From: Planctomycetota bacterium
GTDB lineage: Bacteria; Planctomycetota; Planctomycetia; Gemmatales; Gemmataceae
Direction: 5' to 3'
Length of the DNA stretch: 64,000 bases
NCBI GenBank assembly: GCA_029777335.1
Contig: JAKOSN010000073.1
Span: 24,195-88,194 of the forward strand
Position 1 is the stretch's first letter. Every line of letters begins with the position of its first letter. The notes under the pieces were generated by a model that searched no databases, had not been told where the DNA came from, and saw only the letters and a list, made by a program, of their open reading frames with translations. Of the stretch, positions 57,329 through 64,000 are shown piece by piece. The position numbers and the translations under genes are program-made.

Positions 57329-58378
57329 ATGTCCGCACCAACGGTGTTACGCCCAACCTATCGCTACCGGCTGGAATGCTGGCAAGATCGCGCGCAGCGC
57401 GTTCTGGAAATCCCCCTGGAACGTCGGCATTTCGACCGCGCCATTCAGGCAACCTTGTTCGAGGGGCTGCGTCGAGGACGATTCAGCACGTATCAAGCGC
57501 CACCGGAAGGAATACGCATCGAACCCACGTTCCCCGGTCGGCATCCTTCGCCACTTGCATCGGGATTTACCATCACTGTTCCAACCCCCGACGGGGGAGA
57601 GCATTCCCTGACGTTCAGTTCCAGCTATTTTCACAGCAAGGCACGACGCCAACTGGCCGCTCTTGTGGTTCAGAATCAGCTTGCGGGCGAGGGAGTGCTT
57701 GGATATCGCCTGGCCGCGTATCTTGAGGAGGATCAACCCCGACACCCCCGTTTGGGTGGAATGCTCCTGGAAGACGATTCGCCTGCGATTCCCATCAAGG
57801 ACCGTTCGCTGAGGCACCTTGGAACCCTGGTCGCGTGGGATTCCCCCGTCGAGGAAGATCTCAGAGTGGTGATTCCGCACGCGGTGCTGGAAGATGCGAT
57901 CGGGGAAGCGCGGGCATTTCCTGAACACGAGGTGGGTGGATTCTTGCTTGGACACCTGTGTCGCGACCCCGAGACGCGCGAACTTTTTCTGCTCGCCACC
58001 TGTCATCTTCCAGCTGAGCATACGGAAGCGACGGATACCAGCGTAACCTTCACTCCGGAGAGCTGGACTCGCGCAAGAGAGGTGATTGCCCTGCGCGGCG
58101 AGGAGGAAATGTTCGTGGGCTGGGTTCACAGCCATCCGTTCCGCTTCTGTGCAGAATGCCCGATGCCTGCACGACCAGAATGCCAGAGCAAGATTCTCTT
58201 CTTCAGCTCCGACGACGTCTTTTTGATGGAGTTAACCTGTCCGCAACCCTTCATGGTCGGGTTGCAAACTGCCGTTGAACCACGCCTGGAGCAGGCACTG
58301 GGCCATCTGCCGGTGCGACTCTACGGCTGGCGTCAGGGCGAGGTTACCCCGCGCGGATTCCATGTGATCCCTGAGTAA
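57329..58378 (+). CDS. JAB/JAMM-type isopeptidase (deubiquitinase-like)
   Basis: 349 residues. C-terminal MPN/JAB domain (about 180-335) with Glu201 (HEVGGFLLGH), the zinc ligands His267 and His269 (GWVHSHP) and Ser293/Asp296 (FFSSDD), the complete JAMM catalytic set. Between HSHP and SSDD is an enlarged insert with Cys274, Cys277 and Cys285 (FCAECPMPARPEC), possibly an extra metal site. The N-terminal ~170 residues (YRYRLECWQDRAQRVLEI etc.) are not recognised. It would remove or process the ubiquitin-like protein. AAGGAG 8 bases upstream. Confidence 0.88.
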   Translation: MSAPTVLRPTYRYRLECWQDRAQRVLEIPLERRHFDRAIQATLFEGLRRGRFSTYQAPPEGIRIEPTFPGRHPSPLASGFTITVPTPDGGEHSLTFSSSYFHSKARRQLAALVVQNQLAGEGVLGYRLAAYLEEDQPRHPRLGGMLLEDDSPAIPIKDRSLRHLGTLVAWDSPVEEDLRVVIPHAVLEDAIGEARAFPEHEVGGFLLGHLCRDPETRELFLLATCHLPAEHTEATDTSVTFTPESWTRAREVIALRGEEEMFVGWVHSHPFRFCAECPMPARPECQSKILFFSSDDVFLMELTCPQPFMVGLQTAVEPRLEQALGHLPVRLYGWRQGEVTPRGFHVIPE

Positions 58379-58438
58379 GAGAACCCGCTCTCGCTTCGTG
58401 TCCGATCAAGCAAGCTAGCGGCAAGAGGAGTTGTGCAC

Positions 58439-60091
58439 ATGACCGTTACCAGACCCGCACCAAACGGCCACACCCCCGAAAGCAAGACCGCGGAAAGCAC
58501 GGCCCAAACGTTGGAGGAACGGCTGGAGTGGGTGCGCGAAATGCATGAAGACGGAGTCAACCTCCTCCCGCTTACCGAGGGGTTGCTCCGAGAGAACGAG
58601 CAACTCCAGCAAGCACTCGACGTGGTCCGAGTGCGCCAGGCAGAACTCCGTGAAGAGTTGGAAGCACTGCGTGCCCCGCAGCTCTATCCGGTGGTCATCA
58701 CCGAGGTCCATCGGGCACGGGGAATGGTGGAGGTGCATGGCGGGGGAATTACCACGCGGGTTACGGTTCACCCCGATGTCCCACGCGATCATCTCCGAGT
58801 TGGTCGTCGGGCGATCCTGGCACGCGAGCGCAACTGCGTCCTGGAAGTCCAACCTGAGCCAAACACCTGGAACGAAGTTGGAACCTTCGAGAGCTACTTT
58901 GAGGAGGGGAAAAGACTTCTCATCCGACATCAGGAAAACCTGCTCGCCGTGACTCCCACCGAGGAGTTGCGCCAGATTCCGCTGAAAAAGGGCGATCTGG
59001 TTGGATTTAACCGCGACGGGGCAGGGCTGGCCTTTGCCCGGGTGGAGTCCCCGTCGCAGGAGCACCTCTTTTTCGAGGAAACCCCTGCGGATCGCTTCGA
59101 GGAACTGGGCGGACTGGATCGCGAAATCGCCCTCCTCCAGCGCTTGGTCTGTTTCCGCCTGCTGCACTCCGACGTTGCCCGGCGTTACAAATTGCCCGTG
59201 AAACATGGCATCCTCTTCGAGGGTCCTCCTGGAAACGGCAAGACCAAGCTGGCCCGCTGCCTGGCTCACTACATCGCCGAACTGGTCCCCGCCGGCAAGT
59301 GCCGTTTCATGGCGATCGCCGGCAGCCAGGATTACTCGATGTGGCTGGGGCAAAGCGAACAGCGCATCATCGCTCGCTTTGAGGCCGCACGCGCTCTGGC
59401 CAGCGATGGCAACGTCCCCGTGGTGATGTTCTTCGACGAGATTGATGCCCTGGGACGCCGGCGTGGCGCCGACGTGGGGAGTACTGCAACCGATCGCATT
59501 CTCTCCACCTTCCTGGCTCAACTGGATGGGATGCAGCGAATCTCCAACCTGATCGTCATCGGCGCCACCAACCGCGCCGATGTGCTCGACCCGGCACTGT
59601 TGCGGCCGGGACGACTTGGAGACGTACGGGTGCGCATCACTGCTCCCAATCGCCAGGGTGGGCGTGCGATCCTCACCCGGTATCTGGCCGAGGGTCTCCC
59701 CGTGGTTGGAGAAGTAGCCAACCTGGTCGAAACAGTGTTGAGCCGCATCTACAGCCCGCAGAGTGACTACGCCGAACTGGCACGGGTAAAGTTGCGCGAC
59801 GGGCGGATGATCACAGTTGGAGCCCGCGACCTGGTGAGTGGGGCGATGTTCGAGAAGTTGGTCCGGATGGCTGCCGAGGAAGCTGCCGAACGTGAAATGG
59901 TGCACGGCCAGGGAGGAATCACCGAGGCCGATCTCATGAATGCTCTGGACCGTGAACTTCGGAGCCTGGCCGGCCTTCTCTCTCCGGGGAACGTGCGCAA
60001 CTACACCACGCGTTTGCCCCAGGATGTGGATCCCGTGACAGTGGAACCGTTCACCCGGCTCCACACGGCCGCGGCACTACGCTCCCTCTGA
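58439..60091 (+). CDS. ARC/Mpa-type AAA ATPase
   Basis: 550 residues. Coiled coil (about 44-78: LTEGLLRENEQLQQALDVVR...), OB-like domain(s) (80-210), AAA domain (215-470): Walker A GPPGNGKT (262-269), pore loop YSMWLGQSE (W302-L303-G304), Walker B VMFFDEID (D333/E334), GATNR (375-379), RPGR arginine (389-392). In Actinobacteria this ATPase unfolds pupylated proteins for the 20S proteasome, docking by a C-terminal GQYL; here the end is AAALRSL, without such a motif. GAGGAG 9 bases before the ATG. The first gene of the Pup half of the locus. Confidence 0.9.
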   Translation: MTVTRPAPNGHTPESKTAESTAQTLEERLEWVREMHEDGVNLLPLTEGLLRENEQLQQALDVVRVRQAELREELEALRAPQLYPVVITEVHRARGMVEVHGGGITTRVTVHPDVPRDHLRVGRRAILARERNCVLEVQPEPNTWNEVGTFESYFEEGKRLLIRHQENLLAVTPTEELRQIPLKKGDLVGFNRDGAGLAFARVESPSQEHLFFEETPADRFEELGGLDREIALLQRLVCFRLLHSDVARRYKLPVKHGILFEGPPGNGKTKLARCLAHYIAELVPAGKCRFMAIAGSQDYSMWLGQSEQRIIARFEAARALASDGNVPVVMFFDEIDALGRRRGADVGSTATDRILSTFLAQLDGMQRISNLIVIGATNRADVLDPALLRPGRLGDVRVRITAPNRQGGRAILTRYLAEGLPVVGEVANLVETVLSRIYSPQSDYAELARVKLRDGRMITVGARDLVSGAMFEKLVRMAAEEAAEREMVHGQGGITEADLMNALDRELRSLAGLLSPGNVRNYTTRLPQDVDPVTVEPFTRLHTAAALRSL

Positions 60092-60208
60092 CACCGTTGT
60101 TCAGGATCACCGTGCCAGTAATCGGGTTCCACCGCCCAAACGAACGGAACGTGGAATCCGATCTCAAACATCGGCTCGAATTCCTGGTCCCAGCGAAGAG
60201 GTGTTCTT

Positions 60209-61774
60209 GTGGAACCATGCATCAAGGTCCTCGGTGCCGACTTCGAACTGGCCAACGCCATCGAATCGGAGCACCACCGGCGCGGAGATGTGGAGATGGC
60301 GGCCCGACGGTTGCTTCAGGAAATCCCCGGCTACCCTCAACGGGAAATCTGGGGTGGGACCTCGCTCGAATGGGGTCGAAGATTTCTCGCTTCCACGGGC
60401 GGATCGGCATACATCGATAGCGATCACCTGGAGCTCAATCTTCCGGAGCATACGCGCGCTGCGGATCACCCTGCCCTGGTTCATGCCAGTCTGCGCCTGG
60501 CGCGCGAAGCCCAGGTGGCTGCCACGGCACGGCTTGGCGACGGGGAGCGTATCAACGTCACCACGGCGGTGAGTGATGCCAACCACTCGTGGGGGCATCA
60601 CCTCAATGTCATGGTGCGCCGTGAACTGTTCGACGAGATGTTTTACCGCAAACCGCATCTTGCCGGTTGGCTCGCCACTCACCTGGCGACCGCCACGCTC
60701 TTTACTGGCCAGGGCAAGGTTGGGCCAGGTTTCAAGGCATCCGCGTGTGAGTATCAACTCTCGCAACGTGCCGACTACTTCGAGGAGCTGGTTGGACTCC
60801 AAACAACCTACAGTCGCCCCCTGCTCAATGTCCGCGATGAGCCCCATGCGGCGGCTCCCTATGCCCGCATGCATATTATCTTTTTCGATCGTGTCCTGTG
60901 CCCAATCGCCAACTATCTGATGACCGGCACCACGCAGCTGGTTCTGGCGATGGCAGAGGCCGGGTGGATCAACGTGGGTCTGCTTCTCGATGATCCCCTG
61001 GATGCCGCCCACGCGGTGAGCCGCGATCTCACGTTGCGCCAACCCCTGCGCCTGGCGCAACGCGGGAAGTCTCACACGGCCGTCGAGGTGCAACGGGGAC
61101 TCGCCGATCTCGCTGGCGAATTTGTCCAGTCCGGGTTGGCCGACTCCGTGGTTCCTGGTGCCGCTGCCATCGTTCAGTGCTGGCAGGAGACACTCGCCCT
61201 GCTGACCAAACGGGATTTGCTGGCGTTGATGCGTCGCTGCGACTGGGCGCTCAAGTATCTCCTCCTGGATCGTCTACGTACCCGGCAAGGACTTGGTTGG
61301 AGTTCCCCGGAGATTCGTGCGCTCGATTTTCGCTACTCCAGCCTCGATCCAGCGGAGGGGCTGTTCTGGCAGATGGCGGCAGCGGGGCAAATCGACCAGA
61401 TGCCCACGCCCGCGGAAGTAGCGCGGTTCTACCACGAACCACCCACGGACACGCGTGCGTATCTGCGAGCCCACGTCCTGCGTCGCTTTGGCGAGGAGGT
61501 GACCCTTATGGACTGGGAAGCCCTGCGTTTTCGCCTCCCCAGTGATCGCTACTGGTGGTCGCATGCGATCCTTGGTATGCCCGATCCCACCGAATGGGGA
61601 CAGGCGATGAGCGATCCTCTCCTGCAGACCAATCCCTCGTTGCAGGAACTGGTGGATACGATTGGGGATCGTGGCGTCAAGAGTTCAGAAATCGGCCTCG
61701 CCAGTTGGAGCAACGCGGGCTGGGGTCGACGGGGGAGCGAACTCGTTGTCTCCTCCAACTGGAATCGTTCTTGA
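60209..61774 (+). CDS. Divergent Dop/PafA-like protein (candidate depupylase)
   Basis: 521 residues starting at GTG (AAGAGG 8 bases upstream). N-terminal VLGADFELANAIE corresponds to the GxExE metal/ATP strand of Pup ligase/deamidase enzymes but reads D11-x-E13, and YIDSDHLELNLPEHT corresponds to the conserved YxDxxHPEYxTPE with Asp70, Glu75 and Glu80 kept. ATAVSDANHSWGHHLNVMVR matches the next block. The protein is as long as Dop/PafA and lies directly before the pup-like gene, the usual place of dop. Its active-site changes leave open whether it deamidates, depupylates or has lost activity. Confidence 0.8.
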   Translation: MEPCIKVLGADFELANAIESEHHRRGDVEMAARRLLQEIPGYPQREIWGGTSLEWGRRFLASTGGSAYIDSDHLELNLPEHTRAADHPALVHASLRLAREAQVAATARLGDGERINVTTAVSDANHSWGHHLNVMVRRELFDEMFYRKPHLAGWLATHLATATLFTGQGKVGPGFKASACEYQLSQRADYFEELVGLQTTYSRPLLNVRDEPHAAAPYARMHIIFFDRVLCPIANYLMTGTTQLVLAMAEAGWINVGLLLDDPLDAAHAVSRDLTLRQPLRLAQRGKSHTAVEVQRGLADLAGEFVQSGLADSVVPGAAAIVQCWQETLALLTKRDLLALMRRCDWALKYLLLDRLRTRQGLGWSSPEIRALDFRYSSLDPAEGLFWQMAAAGQIDQMPTPAEVARFYHEPPTDTRAYLRAHVLRRFGEEVTLMDWEALRFRLPSDRYWWSHAILGMPDPTEWGQAMSDPLLQTNPSLQELVDTIGDRGVKSSEIGLASWSNAGWGRRGSELVVSSNWNRS

Positions 61775-61847
61775 AATCCTGGGGGCAGCCTGTGTGCTCT
61801 GCGCGATCCCCCATGTTACTACCTGCCACCTGAAAGGAGTGTGTGCC

Positions 61848-62036
61848 ATGGAACTCGAACGAACTGCACCGCGCACCGCGGCACCCGGCGGGAGCGGTCC
61901 CGACCTGAGCGACGAAGGACGCGACACCTTGCGAGCGGAGGAACTCCTGGCGGCAGCGGACCGCATCCTCGATTCGCTCAAGCCCATCAATGCCCAGACG
62001 TACCTGGAGCAGAACCAGCAGCGTGGTGGTGAGTAA
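61848..62036 (+). CDS. Pup/UBact-like protein modifier
   Basis: 62 residues, the size of Pup (about 64). Disordered acidic N-terminus (PRTAAPGGSGPDLSDEGRDT), a heptad-like helix EELLAAADRILDSLK (31-45) suited to coiled-coil pairing with the ATPase, and the C-terminus QNQQRGGE. Pup of Mycobacterium ends GGQ and needs deamidation; this one encodes Glu directly and can be ligated at once. The QRxGE end recalls the UBact group. AAAGGAG 8 bases before the ATG. It lies between dop-like and pafA-like genes; a strong hairpin follows at 62043. Confidence 0.87.
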   Translation: MELERTAPRTAAPGGSGPDLSDEGRDTLRAEELLAAADRILDSLKPINAQTYLEQNQQRGGE

Positions 62037-62042
62037 TCTACC

Positions 62043-62076
62043 GGTTCCCCTCGTTCCCATCGGTGCGAGGGGAACC
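62043..62076 (+). promoter_or_regulatory. Strong hairpin immediately after the Pup-like gene
   Basis: GGTTCCCCTCG (62043-62053) pairs perfectly with CGAGGGGAACC (62066-62076), an 11-bp stem and 12-base loop, 7 bp after the stop. No T tract follows, so it may act as an mRNA 3' stabiliser or processing site rather than a terminator. Confidence 0.65.
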
Positions 62077-62127
62077 CGTGGTGGTGTCTCTCGTTCTTCC
62101 CCCGTCGCTCTTTCGCCGAGGATCACG

Positions 62128-63720
62128 ATGAAGCCCTTCTTGATGGGGTCCGAGATCGAGTACGCCGTCTCGGGACGCACCCCCCACGGCCCCCTCTCCG
62201 CGCGTGAGGTCCACACCCTGCTCGAAGATGCCTTGCGCAGCGAACGGGCGTGTCTCACCGACGCCGGAGCGATGCATGCCATCTACCTGGAGAACGGCGC
62301 TCGCTTCTACCTGGACTATGGAGATCATCCGGAGTATGCGACTCCCGAATGCATGACCCCTGTCCAGGTGACTGCCCACGACAAGGCCAGTGAACAGTTG
62401 CTCCACCTGGCCCGACAGAAGGTCCTGCTCTCGCACCCGCAGCATCAGATCACCCTGGTGAAGAACAACCTCAGCCCAACTTTCCCGGATGACGTGACCT
62501 GGGGGAATCATGAATCGTACACCTGCTGGATCGATCAGCACCGGGCGGCTCAGGCGCTGATGGCGCACATGGTCAGCCGGACCGTTTACTGTGGTGCCGG
62601 CTGCCTCTCCGGTTTCGAGGGATCGTGTGCATTTGAACTCTCCCAGCGGGCACGCCATGTCTACCACGCCACAGGGTGCGACACCACCTCGGATCGTGCC
62701 CTGTTCGGCACCCGATTGCGGAAGTCGAGCGATCGTTCGGACCACGGTTGGACCCGCGCTCATTTGATCACCAAGGATTCTCAGCGTTCCCCGCTTGGAA
62801 TCTACCTGACCTTTGGGACGACTGGTCTCCTGTTCCTTCTTCTGAACGAAGGTTACACGCTGGGGAAGGGGTTGGAACTGCAGGATCCAGTGCAAGCGTT
62901 GCGCGCGGTTTCGTGCGATCCCTGGCTCCGTCGCGAACTGCTTCTCACGGATGGTCGGCGTTTGACTGCTCTGCAACTTCAGGAATGCTACCTGGCGGAG
63001 TGTGAACGTGCCTTGCCTGGGAGCGATCTCCCCGACTGGTGCTGGGAAGTCGTGAAGCACTGGAAAGAGACCCTTGCCCAGCTCTCCAGAGACCCGTTAC
63101 GCCTGGCATCCCGGCTCGATCCGTACTACAAATTGTTCGTATTCGATCATGAATTGGGACGTGCCAATGTCAGCTGGTGCGAGCTGCGGGATGCCATCCA
63201 GTGGCTGCAACGGCTGCGCCAGGATGTCTCCGGTCCAGTGCTTGGTGCCCTTCTTCAGGACGATGCCACGGGGTTGAATTTGGAGGAAGAAACCTCCCTG
63301 TGTGCGATCCGGCACAACCTGGGTTCACACGCGGAGAGAACGTTGGATCGTCTTCGTCTGGCGATGCGTTTGCAACATTATGATCTGCACTATCACGAGA
63401 TCGGCGGGATTTACGATCAGATGCTGGCGGCGGGTCATTTGCAACGGGTGGTCACCACGCCACAACTGATTGAGGAGGCGACGCGCGAGGCTCCTCCCGG
63501 AGGACGGGCCGCCCTGCGTGCAGAGTGCATTCGCCTGTTTCAGGACGAGGGTTGGCTCTGTGAATGGCGCTACCTGTATCACAGGGACAAGAACGACTTT
63601 GTCGATCTCCGTGATCCATTTGGACACCAGTTTCACCCGGTGCACTGGCCCACACTGCTCCAGGAGCACCCCAACGATCACGACCTGCTCGAGATCTCGC
63701 TACAGCTTGGTCGATACTAG
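62128..63720 (+). CDS. PafA-like Pup ligase
   Basis: 530 residues. Canonical Pup-ligase features: LMGSEIEYAV with Glu9 and Glu11, ENGARFYLDYGDHPEYATPEC with catalytic Asp63, Glu69 and Glu74, VTAHDKASE, LVKNNLS, TWGNHESYTCWI, FELSQRARHV, DPYYKLFVFDHELGR. PafA belongs to the glutamine-synthetase/carboxylate-amine ligase superfamily and joins the C-terminal Glu side chain of Pup to target lysines. GAGGA 6 bases before the ATG. No prcB/prcA genes lie between the modifier and this gene, unlike the actinobacterial order. Confidence 0.93.
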   Translation: MKPFLMGSEIEYAVSGRTPHGPLSAREVHTLLEDALRSERACLTDAGAMHAIYLENGARFYLDYGDHPEYATPECMTPVQVTAHDKASEQLLHLARQKVLLSHPQHQITLVKNNLSPTFPDDVTWGNHESYTCWIDQHRAAQALMAHMVSRTVYCGAGCLSGFEGSCAFELSQRARHVYHATGCDTTSDRALFGTRLRKSSDRSDHGWTRAHLITKDSQRSPLGIYLTFGTTGLLFLLLNEGYTLGKGLELQDPVQALRAVSCDPWLRRELLLTDGRRLTALQLQECYLAECERALPGSDLPDWCWEVVKHWKETLAQLSRDPLRLASRLDPYYKLFVFDHELGRANVSWCELRDAIQWLQRLRQDVSGPVLGALLQDDATGLNLEEETSLCAIRHNLGSHAERTLDRLRLAMRLQHYDLHYHEIGGIYDQMLAAGHLQRVVTTPQLIEEATREAPPGGRAALRAECIRLFQDEGWLCEWRYLYHRDKNDFVDLRDPFGHQFHPVHWPTLLQEHPNDHDLLEISLQLGRY

Positions 63721-63731
63721 TCGGAAACGCC

Positions 63732-63785
63732 AACGCTCGCCTGCACACCATGCCGTCCCAATGGTGTCCGGGCGAGCGTTTTTCT
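63732..63785 (+). terminator. Intrinsic terminator of the ubiquitin/Pup locus
   Basis: AACGCTCGCC (63732-63741) pairs with GGCGAGCGTT (63771-63780), with a second inner stem ACACCAT/ATGGTGT, and TTT after it. It ends the ten-gene unit 12 bp after the PafA-like stop. Confidence 0.85.
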
Positions 63786-63800
63786 TTGCCTCGCGCGCGC

Positions 63801-64000
63801 TCAGTCCCCCAGACATTCACGAAGTTGATCCATCATCTCGGCCAGCCAGTATTGAATGGTGCGCACCGAACGGCCGGTTCGCTGCGCCATCTCCTCGCGT
63901 TTGAGCCCCTCTCGCCACATTTCCCAAACCTGACGCCATTCCGTGGAGAACCGCGAGACCACCTGCTCGATTCGCTCAATCGTTTCGTGGTCGGGCAAAT
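63801..64000 (-). CDS. Partial helix-turn-helix protein (sigma region 4-like)
   Basis: At least 65 residues, running off the right edge of the window (no proper start inside). IERIEQVVSRFSTEWRQVWE, MWREGLKREEMAQRTGRSVR and TIQYWLAEMMDQLRECLG look like a sigma-70 region 4/LuxR-type DNA-binding helix pair with the recognition helix RTGRSVRTIQYWLAE. Convergent to the Pup locus. It could be the end of an ECF sigma factor. Confidence 0.6.
   Translation of the reverse strand, partial: LPDHETIERIEQVVSRFSTEWRQVWEMWREGLKREEMAQRTGRSVRTIQYWLAEMMDQLRECLGD

Noticed and set aside
62037..62127. Looked for proteasome prcB/prcA genes between the Pup-like and PafA-like genes
   Set aside because: Only 91 bp are present, occupied by a hairpin and the ribosome binding site.

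Overview
This 64 kb window is high-GC bacterial chromosome, most likely from a planctomycete of the Gemmatales type. The pointers are a protein opening with the Gemmata-type repeat-companion domain (TIGR02996), many secreted LRR, beta-propeller and esterase proteins, ECF sigma factors paired with Ser/Thr kinases, and Tat-exported Gfo/Idh proteins. I see no rRNA, tRNA, CRISPR array, phage or transposase gene. This placement is inference.

Layout. 0-5.5 kb: a dihydroorotate-dehydrogenase-like protein coupled to pyruvate:ferredoxin oxidoreductase, then a SAM methyltransferase, all minus strand. 5.7-12.6 kb: plus-strand nucleoside hydrolase, beta-propeller protein, Gfo/Idh/MocA oxidoreductase, HAD hydrolase and glyA. 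12.7-14.0 kb: a coupled small protein and RluA-type pseudouridine synthase. 14.6-18.6 kb: two LRR proteins. 19-29.6 kb: exported hydrolases (SASA esterase fused to a metallopeptidase, metallophosphoesterase, glycoside hydrolase with discoidin domains, SMP-30 lactonase, CE15 glucuronoyl esterase, tandem CE1 esterase); with the GH10 xylanase at 36-37 kb they suggest plant-type xylan breakdown. 29.6-33.7 kb: MarR regulator divergent from a DevC/DevA/DevB-type exporter. 34-39.6 kb: exported methyltransferase, amino-acid permease, xylanase, MddA-like methyltransferase and a TetR regulator whose promoter can be read. 39.7-46 kb: an ECF sigma/Ser-Thr kinase pair inserted between a decayed copy of the ygiQ 3' end and the intact ygiQ gene. 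46-54 kb: FHA-EAL protein, ECF sigma factor, a stand-alone divergent RNA polymerase beta' paralogue, an RMF-like small protein and a zinc-ribbon membrane protein.

54.36-63.79 kb is the highlight: ten plus-strand genes, several overlapping, closed by a strong terminator. The first six form a ubiquitin-like pathway: a RING/treble-clef protein with an FHA-like region, an E1, an E2 with HPN motif and catalytic Cys, an unrecognised 152-residue protein, a ubiquitin-like protein and a JAB/JAMM isopeptidase. The next four form a pupylation pathway: an ARC/Mpa-type AAA ATPase, a divergent Dop/PafA-like protein, a Pup/UBact-like modifier ending in GGE, and a PafA-like ligase. No 20S proteasome genes are present and the ATPase lacks the usual C-terminal docking motif. 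Each small modifier gene is followed directly by a strong hairpin, which suggests excess production of modifier over enzymes. Each half has relatives described in bacteria; their union in one operon without a proteasome is what I would check first.
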